This document shows, piece by piece, positions 1 to 10,281 of a stretch of DNA of 64,000 nt (position 1 is its first letter; every line of letters begins with the position of its first letter). This DNA is from Macrotrachela quadricornifera. Taxonomy: Eukaryota > Rotifera > Eurotatoria > Philodinida > Philodinidae. A program made the translations under genes and the position numbers. The notes under the pieces were generated by a model, which did no database searches, was not told the origin of the DNA, and saw nothing but the letters and a program-made list of their open reading frames with translations. The stretch is from positions 33,702 to 97,701 of the forward strand of contig JAJEKB010001202.1 of assembly GCA_022393335.1 (NCBI GenBank), given 5' to 3'.

Positions 1-136
1 AAAAAAATCATTTGAACAAGGTCGACTATGATTGATTGATCAATAAGAATAATATATTGAAGGGGAACGAAAAAAAAAAATTAAAATCAAAATTTTGTTA
101 ATAGAGGAAAAAAAACGGCGACATTCTCAAATTAAT

Positions 137-3100
137 CTAAGTTGTTGGTACTGAATCTTTTTCCATTTTAATTATATTTGTTGTATTGTTCGTTTTTTCT
201 GTACACTTTCGTTCAAGTTCAAGTAATTCTCTATTAAAATATAAATTAATTCATATAAAAAATTTAAAAAAAAGATATTATATACATACTGTCTTAATTT
301 ATTGACATACGAACGGAGTTGAAGTTCTTTTCCTTTAATTATTAAATATTCATCCCAAGCTTCACGTTGTGGTGTTTGATTTTCATAAAAACGAAGATAT
401 AAAGTACGCCATAGAACCTATATTTAAATATTTCAAATTTACTTTTAAAATAAAATAAATGTAACGGATATGTACAGAATAAATTATCCTCTTAGTATTT
501 TTTGAAATTTCTTCAGTGTCATTCACTTAATTTAAACACTTTCTTTTTTAAACAAAAAAATAATATTTGAAAAAAGATAAAAAGTAGAGTCATACAAAAC
601 GTTGTAAAAAGTTACAAATTGACAATGATTACATTTTGCCCTATTAAATAACAAAATATACTAAAAGATGCAGCATGAAAAGCATTACAATTTCGACAGA
701 ACAATTATAAAGAGATGAAATAAGAAAAACCGAATAGATCTTGGACCCAATAAAAAAAAATGTTTTCCTACGATCAAAATTTAATCGTTCACAATATTGT
801 CTATTTTAAAAACGACAAGAGCAACTACAAAATAGACAATCGTGCGTAAATTGTAGCGCTTTTCACGTTGTATTTTTTGGTAGATATTGTTTTTCTAATA
901 GGGCGAGATACGCGCGGCTATGCATTATATTCGATTCCTTATTTTTTCCATCTTTTTTTTTGAAATAGGCTTTCAATCCAATCAAATATGGTTTCACGCA
1001 GAATTTCAAGTGCTATCTTTTGATTAAAAAAAACTGTTTAAATTAAGCGAATAACAGGAGAGAAATTTCAAAAATATCAAGAAGGCAATTTATTCTACAC
1101 TATTCATTATCAATTAACTTACAATACTTTGTGCAGCTACACTTGGCCATAAAACACTTAAATTTGGTTCATAAAATGGATTTAAAAATGTACGAAGTAT
1201 TTCTGGTCGATTAAAATAAGACCATAATGAAACAGTTTTTTTTACACCATTATATTTTGCTTTTTCTTTTTCATTATTAAAAATAAATGTTCCTAGAAAA
1301 TACAAAAATTAATAAAATAAAACAAACTATATAATCTAATATACCAAATTTAGATGAATATGCATGTTGAAATAACTCTATTAATAATGCATCATTAAAT
1401 TCAAATGAACAAGCAAATTGTTGTAAAAGCTATAAAACATTAAATAAAAAGAACGGAAAATTTTCTAATAAATCTCTCCTACTTGCCAAGTACAATCAAG
1501 AAAAAGTGTAAATAATGGTGATTCTTGTCCATGAATACTTTTACCAAATGCTGATCGTGCACAACGTACACGAAATGGATGTCCAGCTTGAATCCATTCA
1601 CGTTCAATTAATGCTTCAAAACTATAAAGAAAAAAAAAGACTTTTTTGTTATATTTAATTATAAATTAATTCATCTATAGACCCTGTTATTGTACGACAA
1701 TCAGGATCAAGTAAAATTTGTGCTAAACTTGTTACTAATAATGTTGTATCCCAACCATCACTACCATGAATAAGAACCGATGTTTCTAAAAAAAAGATTT
1801 TATTATTATTCTATATATATTCCTAGTAATATTACCCTCGCGATCAATTGTTTGAGCAACAATACATGCTGTTGTTAATGCTTCTTTAACATGAAGTAAC
1901 CAATTACTATTATCTAATTTTGATAACCATCTATCCTTTTCAGATTGATCAATACATGCTAAAGAATAAATAAAAATTATAAAATTTCTTTGATTTTTTT
2001 TTTTTTGTAAATATTATTTGTATACCATCCATTAATTTCATAAATGATTCATGTAAAACATTATATTTATCTAAATGTCGATTAAGACGTTTCCAAAGTG
2101 CATAATGTTGTTCTGGTTCACATCCACCACCTTTAAAAAAATTAATTAAATAAATAAAAAAAAAGAAATTCATTTTTTTTTTAAAAGTTTTACCTTTAGC
2201 ATGTAGATTTTTAACTATATTTGGATGTCGTGTATCAAGTATCCAACCTTTTTTATGTCGTTGAGTAAGCATAGAATTAACAAGTGCTTCATCTTCTTTA
2301 CAACGACGTATATTTGTACCAATAAGTGGTTGTGCACATCTAATCATACATGATTTTGATGATTTATGCATATAACATAAAAGTGGAAAACGACCATGAT
2401 TACGAAAATTAGCTGAACGTTTAAGAAAATCATCAGTAATTGATTTTGGTACCACTAATCTTTCTGGATATGTTTCGCAGATCTAAATAAAAAACAAGAA
2501 AAGAATTTTATATATGCATATATATATAAATTAAAATAATAATTAGAAAAAAATTGATAAATACAGCAAAATTTTTATTGACATCACTAATACGCCATTC
2601 ATCACTTATTGCTTGTAACCGACTAAATTCCGATTCGACAGAAAATGCTGTCCAACCATCTTGAATAACTTCAAAATCACGTGGAAAACAAAATGGAAAT
2701 AAAAATGTTACATCACAAGTTAAACCATCTAAAACAAATACAAAAAGAAAAAAAGATATATCGAATATTTTCTTTTATAATTATTTAATTATACCTGTAT
2801 TTGTTATAAGTGCATCTAATGATTCAGCTAATTTAATTGCATCATCCAACACTGGAATATCAAAATAACATGTTTCTAAAGATTTGAGACGAACTACAAT
2901 TGTATAAATTGAAGATAATGATGGTGATAATGGTAATTGTGAACGAAACTCATTTTTCATTGGAAATTTTGATTGTATTGCATCCATATTAGTATAAAAT
3001 ATCTATAAAAAGATAAAAAGTATGACGTTTTTTTCTTTTAAATATATATATATATTACCCAAAGTTCTTTGTAATTTCCATCCGCTTGTTTATGTGTAAT

Positions 3101-3208
3101 GATAACATTATGCAGAGTAACATTAAGTATTGATTCTGGATATGATTGCAAATGATCTCGAAAAACAAAATTCCTTACACATGGAATCTTAATAAGGTCA
3201 GTAACCAT
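137..3208 (-). CDS. MTMR9: Myotubularin-related protein 9 (catalytically dead phosphoinositide phosphatase), about 12 exons
   Basis: MTMR9 is a pseudophosphatase that binds and stimulates active myotubularins (MTMR6/7/8) acting on PI3P and PI(3,5)P2 at endomembranes. The joined exons give roughly 585 residues that align end to end with the vertebrate protein. An N-terminal PH-GRAM domain covers about residues 1-105 ([11 protein letters not shown] near the start). The myotubularin core includes [23 protein letters not shown] and [19 protein letters not shown]. The C-terminal part includes [12 protein letters not shown] and [11 protein letters not shown]. The active-site loop reads HGSDGWDTT, where active family members have HCSDGWDRT, so both the nucleophilic Cys and the Arg are missing. 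The start at 3208 was chosen because it matches the family N-terminus. It is immediately preceded by a TTTTTTAG acceptor, only 66 bases after the JKAMP stop. Most introns are about 50-60 bases; one of 705 bases (418-1122) holds an inverted-repeat element. Confidence 0.93.
418..1122 (-). other. Long MTMR9 intron
   Basis: This is the only long intron of the gene. On the minus strand the donor is GTAAGT after the Ser-Ile codons of the SVAAQSI exon end, and the acceptor AG precedes the exon beginning [10 protein letters not shown]. No coding sequence was seen apart from the inverted-repeat element annotated separately. Confidence 0.8.
635..907. mobile_element. Imperfect inverted-repeat (foldback or MITE-like) element inside an MTMR9 intron
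   Basis: The arm at about 635-700 (containing GCCCTATTA, then GCATGAAAAGC and TTACAATTT) is repeated in reverse complement at about 845-907 (CGCCCTATTA, CGTGAAAAGCG, CTACAATTT). The arms are about 65 bases with scattered mismatches. A second, inner inverted repeat (ATTGTCTATTTT near 797 and AAAATAGACAAT near 830) lies in the centre. There is no open reading frame. I infer an old non-autonomous DNA transposon; a clear target-site duplication was not resolved. Confidence 0.6.
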
Positions 3209-3274
3209 CTAAAAAACAGTATTAACAACAACAATGAAATACACAATAAACAATATCCTATTTATTTTAAAATT
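3209..3274 (-). promoter_or_regulatory. Intercistronic region with poly(A) signal and trans-splice-type acceptor between JKAMP and MTMR9
   Basis: Read on the minus strand, the 66 bases after the JKAMP TGA contain AATAAA about 15 bases downstream of the stop. They end in a pyrimidine-rich ACTGTTTTTTAG directly abutting the MTMR9 ATG. There is no room for a conventional promoter and 5' UTR. Bdelloid rotifers are known to use spliced-leader trans-splicing, including on polycistronic transcripts, so this is best read as an operon junction. A cis-spliced 5' exon lying inside or upstream of JKAMP is the alternative. Confidence 0.65.
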
Positions 3275-5710
3275 TCAACTTGTTGACGGTCTTATTGTAC
3301 TCGTTGCTGTAAACTTATACAATAAAATATACAATAAACCTGGTAGAAAAACAGTAGGTAACAAAATGTAACGATATTCTATTTTAAATTGTGTTAAACT
3401 AATTAGACCAGATAGAAGAATAATCACATGTATAAAATAAATAATCCAATTTTGGATATTTCCACATAGTTTTCGTAGAAATGGTAACCATTCATTTTCT
3501 CCATTAGCAATTAAAGTAAAATGTATTGCATTAAGAAGTACAGCACTGATAATGGTCAAAATTGGAAAAGAAAAATCTACAAAATAAAAAATTTACAAAA
3601 TTTATAAATTTTTTTTTTAAATCACTTACAAATAAGACCACCACATAAAGTATGTAGAATAAGTAAACATGGATAAAAATGAAGCGCACTATAAATTGAA
3701 GCCGAAATAAATTTTCGATGAATTATAAAAACAAAAAATGGTCTTATAAATAACATAATTAAACTTGCATATGCATATAAAACAAAAATTGAACTTTGTC
3801 TAAATATAAAAAAAAATAATAAAATTTATAAAACATAATTTTAGTAATTTATTCTTATATATTTACAATGGATAAACAACTTCATATGAACATCGTAATT
3901 TTTTTTGATAATTTACAACTGGATTATGAAACATAGGATAAAAATCACTGAGTAATTTCACTTGACAAACGTTAAATGTTAATTTACCAACTGGTGCAAA
4001 TGTTAATAAAGTAAAAATAAATGCAAGAATTAATTCTAATATGGATAAAAAATAAAGAATTATTTGTCTAAATAAAAAAAAAACACAACAATATAAGAAA
4101 TAGTAAAGAAAATTTATCAAGAAAATTTTCTCATCTAATTAGAATTTATAACAGAAATACAAATAATTGAAAATCATGTTTCAGCAAATTCCTAATCATT
4201 GTTGATTTCTCTGAAAAACGATCTAACCATGGTACTGATTTCATAGTATCTCGAAATCAATTTTTAATCAATCTATCATGTATTATTAAATAGCATATCT
4301 ATAGGCATAATATTTTCACAGGCATTTCAAATACCAATGAAGGAATATTCCCAGGTGACTGAACATTTTTAAATCGAGATATTTTTATTGTTTACAATAG
4401 TTTGAGCATATCAAATAAAAATTTTATCGAAACTACAAATCAATTTTTCTACCACATGGTTCACATATTATGGTAATATTCAATTATACAACTAATAACG
4501 CTCAATATTGGGACACAAACGTTTGTTTACAGTAGATATAACTCATCAAACTCTACAATATACACTATATCCGGATTCAAAAACATTCAGACATCTGAGA
4601 ATGTATTGTTACATTAAAAAAAAGAAATTCCTTTTTTTTGCCTTTTCATTCTATAACGAAAAGTAATCTTAAAAAGTCATTTTTGCATATGTAGCGGTTT
4701 TCTGCCTTACGGTGCACCTTTGTATTTGAAACGTAAGATTAAAGTGTCTATAAAATTATATACTTGTGGATATTCTGTTCAATGTCACATCATAGACTGA
4801 TTAATAAATTGAATTTCATAAGAAATACTCTTATCTTTAATAAGTTACCAGTATGACACAAAATCTAAATAAGCATAAGGATCACTAAAATTCTGATACT
4901 TTCATTCAGCACGGTGAACTATAGTTATGTTGATCTCTACAAAAAAAAGCCATTAATTGCTTGAAAGTCTTCCCTTATAAGTATCTATTCCATTACAATT
5001 GAAACACGATAAATTAGTTTTACAATCGAGCCACACATCAAAATAACCTCCAATAACACCTATGTTCTTACGGCTAGAAACACTTTGATTTTTGACTAAT
5101 TCACATCTCTAGTTATGTTTTTATTTTCACTCTAAACATGTCGTACATAGCTGTCATGCGTAAAATACAGTTAACACATAACTAAGAGATCACACGATAA
5201 AATACATAGATAACACATATTATTGTGAACATGAATGTTTTTTTTTTATTGCTATAGATAAAATCTATATTCTATAATCCAATCATTTAAGACACTTAAG
5301 TTCTTTTAATTTCTTCAAATGAGTGCATCTATAAATCTCGATAATTTTTCTAGTCATTCAAAAATATTTATCTCCTCTATTTTACATACTTAATTAAAGT
5401 AAATTCTCGCTGTTTCTTTTTTTGTAAACGATTAATAAAATACCAATGTAAACTTAATGCCAATAATGACATAAAAACAATGTACATAAAATTGTATAAT
5501 GATAATGATTCATTACATAATTGACATATATTATCATTATTTACACGATATCCACGTTGGCAAGCCTTAATAAATTAATATTTACTTTGAATAAAATAAA
5601 AGAAAAAAGATAATATATCTTACCCCACAATTTGTACTATTAGTATGATAGCCACAATATTTACCAGGACAAATTGATACTTTTGATTTTTTCAATAAAT
5701 TACTACTCAT
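3275..5710 (-). CDS. JKAMP: JNK1/MAPK8-associated membrane protein, 5 exons
   Basis: JKAMP (JAMP) is a multi-pass ER membrane protein that recruits proteasomes and ubiquitin ligases for ER-associated degradation and binds JNK1. Exon 1 (5710 to about 5624) gives MSSNLLKKSKVSICPGKYCG. Exon 2 continues the Cys-rich N-terminal segment with ACQRGYRVNNDNICQLC and the first membrane span. The exon starting at 4067 gives the span ILELILAFIFTLLTFAPVGK and a segment ending HNPVVNYQKKLRCSYEVVYP, matching the human DPVGV and HCTHEAVYPLY regions. Later exons give RPFFVFIIHRKF, FYPCLLILHTLCGGL and a C-terminal hydrophobic block. The total is about 310 residues, as in the family. The intron at 4068-5389 is unusually long (1.3 kb). 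The stop is 65 bases from the MTMR9 start on the same strand. Confidence 0.9.
4068..5389 (-). other. 1.3 kb JKAMP intron, no gene seen
   Basis: On the minus strand the donor is GTATGT at 5389 and the acceptor TTTATTTAG ends at 4068. The joined codons restore Lys-Gln-Ile-Ile in frame with the family. Inside, a weak tandem pair (AAAATACA followed by TAACACATA) occurs at 5162-5180 and 5199-5219. Nothing else was recognised. Confidence 0.75.
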
Positions 5711-6472
5711 GAGATAATTTGATAAACATTTAAGTAAAAAACAATAAATTAACAGATTGACAAATTTATGATAGGTTTATAACATAAACGAATCGAAGAA
5801 TAATAAGTATTTTAATTGGTTTTTTAAATAACCAATCATTAATAATCTTTATCATAATAAAGAAAAACAAACACAAAATAATATTAAAAAAGATGTTACT
5901 CTATCATTACTTTTTTTTCTTAGTTTTTTTTTTTATTTATAAAAAATATTTTTTCTTCAATGATGATTATTTAATTATCTCAAAAGATAACAAACTCGAA
6001 ACTATAGAGGTTAACCGAAAAAGAATAAAAGACTTCTTTTTTTTTTAACGTATTCTCTTGACAACCCCTTCTTTCTTTTCATTCTCTGTGAGTATGATAG
6101 CAACCGACGAGACGAGGGCGAATATGTTTGCTTTTCCTCGTTCTTTTTCTTGAGTATTAATACAAATATATTGTATTGTTGCTGTGACTGCTTTTTTCGT
6201 CGACGAGAGAAACATTTTTTTATGATTCATCTCATTTTTTTTTCTTCTCTTTCTCTTTCTCTATTTCACCCTCTTTCTATTCTCTGTTCTAACAATTCGT
6301 CGTCGTCTGCTACTACCACCATCACCACCATCACAATCAACTACAAGATGATCAAATCATCGCGGCCTATGCGGACAGCATCGTTTTTTCCTTCTTCTTT
6401 CTTTTTTCTCTATTCTTTCTATCCGACGACCGCTCGTGCGGTGAAACCTTTTACTCGTCTATATGTTCGTTT

Positions 6473-6517
<45 letters not shown>

Positions 6518-9465
6518 TATAGTCTGTATATATGTGTGTTTTCTTATCCATTATTCATTTTCGAATGACCTCGTCGTTTATTTTAATATTTACGGGCACG
6601 AATCTTAATATAAATGAAAAGTCAATTTGGTCTATTTAAGTATAAATATACACGTGTAATACTTGTTTTTTTGTTGACATTCGAAATGACGTGTGCAGGT
6701 AAATTATAAACAATAGTATGTTACATGAGAAACAAAAAAACAAATTTCAAGGTTAAAAATTTTTATTTATTTAGATTGATTTTTTTTGCTTAATCAACAG
6801 CTGATCACGTGGTGCATAGATTGGGTAGGCGATAATCGCCATTAGAGATTTTCAACATGTTTTTATACGTTTCAGTGATTTAGCTTGTATTTAGCATCAC
6901 ATGATTCGTATATACATGATATGAAATCTCGGCAATACTATAGTTTATAATATAGATTTTATTTTTATGTTCTTATGAATAAATAAAATAAAATAATACT
7001 TTATCGTCTTGCAGTTACTTGCAAATGCATAAATAGCTGCTTGAGGATATAACAAAGAATTTCTAGCTAAAGTTTAGTATGAAATATGAATGAATGAAAT
7101 TTTTTTCATTTATATTCATATTGAAGTAGGGAATTTATGACGAATGATACGATGGAAAAATTTGGAAATTATTTGAAATTGGTTAAATATGATAGGTATT
7201 GTTATAAGAATAAAGTAATGTTGAAGAATAATTGGTTTTTCTTCACATGTTGATATGGTTATTGTGTTACAAGTATCAAGAATTTATAAATGAATTCAAT
7301 AGTTTATTGAGGAAAAATTAAGAAAGAAGGATTTGGTTTTGATAAGTTGTGGGAGAATTCAGTTAAATTCTATCTATTGAGTCGGGTTATTATATATAGA
7401 TTTTGAAATTGTTGAACCATATATATGATCGGAAGGATATGTATGTTTCCGTACGATTAACTACGAGAATTTTTGATTGATTCGGGTGTGCTCTAGTATA
7501 ATCTATCCTCTAAAATGATGGGTTAACTTGTGAGAGGTTCTTCAAGAATTTTAAGCATTTTTAATAGATCCTTTAAAGTAACATATGTGAGACTGAATTT
7601 TTGAAGAGAATTGCTGGCTAAACTAACCCATCCTTCCTATCTTAGGCATTAATTGGCTATGTCTCTAATAGTATAGAACAACTCAAAGGGTTGATTTCTT
7701 TGAACATGAAGAAACATATTTCTTGCTTGATGATAATTTTTCAACGAATGAGAGATTTATAATTAGGTCTTAGATTTCAGCCGTTGTAATAGTGCGTCTT
7801 TTGACACGAATTTCTTAATTTAATTGTGTAATCCATGAATGTAGATATGTAAGTGGTAAAAATGATGCATGATTTACTATTTTAACGTAAAGGATTGAGG
7901 AGAGATTAGTGTGTTCTAGTGACAAGGGAAATGTCTTGGAAATTATGAGCATCAGATTAGTTGGATTTAAAAGTAGTAATGATCATTTTACGTTGGTGTT
8001 TTTTTTAATAGTACATATGATATAAAAATGAAATCAAAATACGTAAAGCATGTTTATATTAAATTAGTTGAAGAATTTTCATTCATATAAATTAATGATG
8101 AAAAAAGTCGGATTTTTTTTGTTAATGATCATGTATCACTTCAAAACTTTTGAAGTTTTGATCATTCAAAACAAAAAATGATGTGTTATTAATGTCATAA
8201 TATTAGAATCGATAACCACTATAAAAATCACACATCTATGTAAATACGTAATCAAAATAGACGGTCTGTTTGATCGTATCATTTTTAACACTCTTATACT
8301 AACAAGTTTTTTATTCAAATATTTCAGGAAAAATAAATTTATTTTAATATTTTTAATAACTTATTAGAATTTTATTTATTTATTCTAGTTTAATGTTCAA
8401 TATTAACAATGAGTATTCTCTGCATACTATTGCCTCAATTGTCATCAGAATCATATTATTAGCGTGACGATTGAAGTCGTAGTACATAGATGAAGCTCTC
8501 AAACATTAATAGAAGAAATTTGTATAATTATTCAAATAAAAATTAAAAAAATATAAATCTAGGCTCCTTAATATTACTATTGTTTTATACTGTAGTCGAA
8601 AAAATAAAACTCTACAGTATTTCGCAGTAGTAACACAAATGATGCCATTAAACAACATATGTGAGAAATATTATTGAACTCTGGTCTATTTACTATTGCC
8701 TCAATCGCCAAGTGAATCACCTTGAAATCTTGGCGCTTGTCACACTAGTAAAAAGAACCAGACAACTGCTCGTTCGATGAATTTTACGTTCAGATGAACG
8801 AATAAAACAAGGCACGGGTATGGTATCTTTTCTACAATACAATTTTGATTGAATATACTTACAAATTTGTTTATTATTATTATTTTATTATAAATAAAAC
8901 TTAAAAAATTTTCTAATTATAAAAATTATTTTCTAATATAATGAGCAAATAGAAAGATATTTATTATTTATATAGAAGGTTTTCTTGTTTCACATTAGAT
9001 AATTATATATTAATCTAATGATTTATCGAATGTTGTATATAAAAACTCTTTCATTTGAATGGTATAAATAACGACTAGCTATATGTATATAATAAAATTT
9101 TTTAGACTTGGTATTTGCTTTTTCAATGGCCTCAATTCTGATCTAGAAGGAACTAGTTTCAGAATTTATTGGTAGTAAATATCAAGAAAAAAATTGTTAA
9201 ATACTAGATGTTTGATTAATATAATTGATGACATATTTCATTGAAATATTCTAGAAAATTTGTAAACTATATAATCTATACAAAATACTTGAGGTTTTTC
9301 AATAAAATAATCATGAAAAATTGCCTGTACATTTTGATTTTATCTCAACGGATATATATTTAATTATATATATAGATTACAAGAATATTTAACATAAGCA
9401 CACATAAAAATTAATTCTGTTCTGTTCAATCTATTTAGATAAATAAAAAAAACGAGAGTAAAAGT
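5711..9465. other. Intergenic region, AT-rich, with low-complexity tracts
   Basis: No supported gene was seen. Positions 6040-6560 are richer in CpG and pyrimidines than their surroundings and lie upstream of JKAMP, so they may include its promoter. The open frame there (6150-6512, plus) is Ser/Thr/Phe low complexity ending in a TA microsatellite. Two E-box hexamers (CAGCTG at 6799-6804 and CACGTG at 6807-6812) sit side by side. From 6900 to 9465 the sequence is broken in all frames. A stem-loop with CAAAAC/GTTTTG and AATGATC/GATCATT arms lies near 8124-8166. The phrase TACTATTGCCTCAAT occurs near 8427 and again near 8691. Confidence 0.6.
6482..6510. repeat. TA microsatellite
   Basis: An uninterrupted run of alternating T and A follows ACATACATACA. 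It is simple sequence with no coding value. Confidence 0.9.
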
Positions 9466-10281
9466 TTATAATTTCATAATTAATTTTAATTTTTCATTAT
9501 TATTATTATTATTATTAGAATTTAATAAAAACTTTTCATTTTGTTTTAATATAGGTAATGGTTCAACATAATTAAGTGATTCATATATAATTAATTGAAT
9601 AGTTTCAGCTAAGTTTTCAATTGTAAAATTGTTATCTAAATCAGGTATATGAATAAAAATTGTTCGTTTTGAATCAATAAATAATGATTGATAATAAATA
9701 TATTCACAAAGATATCTTAAACATATATATAAAAAGAAATAAGATTAATTTTTTCTAAAGAATAATATATTTTTTACCTTCCAGCATTATCAGAAACCAT
9801 AACTGGTAAATTTGTTTGCTTTTGTACTCGAGTACATATATCAATAAGTGGAAGATTTGTTGTTAATGTATTTGGTGCATTATTTTTAATACATTGTCCG
9901 GTTTCTGGTACATTACCATTATTATCTGTATGACAATAATCTGTATTACAAGCAAATCTTTCTAATCGAATTTCTTTTGATCCTTTTGCTACACCAATAT
10001 GAATAACTAACTAAAGAAATATAAGAATATTTAGATTTTATTTAAATTATTTAATAATATACTGTTGGATTATATTTTATCCAATAATCAGGTATATTTG
10101 TTGTTACATCATTATAGGTTACTTGTAATTGTTTAATAATTAAATGTATTGGACGTGTCCATTCAAGATAAGTTTTTAATGCTTTAGCTACTTCCCAACT
10201 AGGATTAACAAGTACAGAACGAAATGGACCAAAACCAGTTATAAGAACAACAGGTATATTTGATTGTTGAGAAGAATTCAT
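9466..10281 (-). CDS. PGPEP1: Pyroglutamyl-peptidase I (cytosolic cysteine peptidase, family C15), 3 exons
   Basis: This enzyme removes N-terminal pyroglutamate from peptides and proteins in the cytosol. Exon 1 (10281 to about 10062) opens with MNSSQQSNIPVVLITGFGPF, carrying the family GFGPF motif. Exon 2 gives LVIHIGVAKGSKEIRLERF, placing the catalytic Glu in RLERF. Exons 2 and 3 join at SDNAGRYLCEYIYY, which contains the catalytic Cys in the vertebrate-like context DAGRYLCD. The catalytic His is in IFIHIPDL. All three catalytic residues are therefore present. The length of about 235 residues is slightly above the mammalian 209, because of a C-terminal tail that includes a run of Asn encoded by an AAT repeat. 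The introns are short. The gene is transcribed divergently from the prohormone convertase gene 2.8 kb away. Confidence 0.92.

Noticed and set aside
6150..6512. 120-codon plus-strand open frame
   Set aside because: It is low-complexity Ser/Thr/Phe sequence running into a TA microsatellite, with no domain and no splice context; probably promoter-region simple sequence.
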